A stretch of DNA of 6,881 nucleotides from Fusobacteriales bacterium (GTDB taxonomy: Bacteria > Fusobacteriota > Fusobacteriia > Fusobacteriales > Leptotrichiaceae): NCBI GenBank assembly GCA_031285605.1, contig JAITVW010000012.1, positions 1 to 6,881 on the forward strand, given 5' to 3'. The translations under genes were made by a program, and so were the position numbers. Shown here one piece after another: positions 6,207 through 6,881 of this stretch. Below the pieces are notes generated by a model. The model was not told where the DNA came from. It saw nothing but the letters and a program-made list of their open reading frames with translations, and made no database searches. How positions within the stretch are numbered: position 1 is the first letter of the stretch; each line of letters opens with the position of its first letter.

Positions 6207-6881
6207 AAATTGCAAAAATTAAATTATTATCTGTATCCAATGTAACAATTTCATCTTCTACTGCCTGTACTCCCGAAGAAAATAACACATCTACCTTTTT
6301 CCATTTCCTAAAAATTTTTGGTGCCTTTTTTGTTCCATAATTTATTAACTCATAATTTTTGGCAAGTTTGTATCTTGTCCCTTTATTTATCACTTCATGT
6401 CTTCCGGCTATTACTACAGATTCATCCTCTATATATTTCAAAGGTATATAGGCTGTCCAGTCTTTAGTCAAAAGTCCCGTATCTTCTGAAAGCTCTTTTT
6501 CAATAACTTCCACTTCTTTTACTTCCTCTATCACAGCAATATCTTCTCTTCTTCCAAGTGAAGGATATTCCACGGGAGACAGAAAAGAATTTTTTATATG
6601 TTCCAGTAAATTCTGGTCTTCCGGTATTATATGTATTATCAAATCCACATCCACCAGAAGCTCTGCTGTTGATATTCCTCTTGAAATTGATAGCCACTCT
6701 TTTTTACTTTCTTCAAATTCCAGTTCACTTTTATACTGAACCTCTTTTCCTAATTCTTCATACTTATATATTCCAGGAAAAACAATGCTTTTATTTTCAT
6801 GAGTTCCTCTTGAAACTTTTAAAATTTCTAAATTTTCACTCCCACAAATATCGCATTTATTACTTTTTTTCTCATTTAAAG
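6205..6881 (-). CDS. cas5: CRISPR-associated protein Cas5, type I-B (5' end outside window)
   Basis: The frame is open to the right edge, giving 224 visible C-terminal residues; the start lies beyond the window. Family features are SISRGISTAELLVDVDLIIHI (encoded about 6625-6696, the last strand slightly divergent), then PSLGRREDIAVIEEVKEVEV (about 6505-6567) and WTAYIPLKY. Cas5 caps the 5' handle of the crRNA in Cascade and contacts the large subunit, and this GRRED-containing form is the I-B kind. A CDIC pair lies near the right edge (codons at 6844-6855), followed by a charged stretch of about 55 residues before the conserved core. I know no standard role for this pair. A GTG at 6654 could be mistaken for a start but would cut through the conserved core. 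The stop lies 15 bases before the chosen cas3 start, and the position before cas3 is typical of I-B operons. Confidence 0.9.
   Translation of the reverse strand, partial: LNEKKSNKCDICGSENLEILKVSRGTHENKSIVFPGIYKYEELGKEVQYKSELEFEESKKEWLSISRGISTAELLVDVDLIIHIIPEDQNLLEHIKNSFLSPVEYPSLGRREDIAVIEEVKEVEVIEKELSEDTGLLTKDWTAYIPLKYIEDESVVIAGRHEVINKGTRYKLAKNYELINYGTKKAPKIFRKWKKVDVLFSSGVQAVEDEIVTLDTDNNLIFAI

Noticed and set aside
6652..6654. GTG as the start of cas5
   Set aside because: The same frame stays open to the right edge, and the residues just upstream (ISRGISTAELL) belong to the conserved Cas5 core, so the gene is simply cut by the window.
6500..6697. Minus-strand open frame of 65 codons
   Set aside because: It is an alternative frame within cas5. 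The cas5 frame carries the conserved GRRED segment there.

Overview
The window is AT-rich and densely coded. Every gene I can support lies on the minus strand, in one unbroken run from the right edge to the left edge with junctions of a few bases or short overlaps. Codon use and the Cas sequences suggest a low-GC anaerobe, for example a Fusobacteriota member of the Leptotrichia/Sebaldella kind or a low-GC clostridium. That assignment is a guess from composition and resemblance; no marker gene is present.

Right to left (direction of transcription), positions 6881-2154 hold the second half of a type I-B CRISPR-Cas operon in its usual order: cas5 (start lies beyond the right edge), cas3 (HD nuclease plus helicase), cas4, cas1 and cas2. 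Cas5 belongs to the Cascade surveillance complex, Cas3 degrades the target, and Cas4-Cas1-Cas2 acquire new spacers. The missing cas6, cas8b and cas7 are expected to the right of the window.

Immediately after cas2, where a CRISPR array or a terminator is usual, come two further genes in the same direction (about 2136-1). The first is a DUF6602-type protein with a plausible PD-(D/E)XK-like nuclease core. Its stop codon overlaps the start of the second, an open frame of at least 426 codons that runs off the left edge without a stop. This second protein is not a type I component. Its middle looks like the first palm domain of Cas10/Cmr2/Csm1, and the last visible residues (IGVIKADLDG) look like the first metal-binding strand of the catalytic second palm domain. 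Its N-terminus carries a segment resembling the core of the DUF6602 neighbour, but with the putative catalytic lysine lost.

The pair could therefore be a signalling or defence module (Cas10-like nucleotidyl cyclase/polymerase plus nuclease-like partner) coupled to a type I-B operon. These two genes are visibly more AT-rich than cas1-cas2, which fits a separate origin. The catalytic GGDD-type motif, if it exists, is outside the window, so enzymatic activity cannot be judged here. No CRISPR repeats, RNA genes, mobile elements, terminators or promoters were found, and there is no gene-free stretch longer than about 20 bases.
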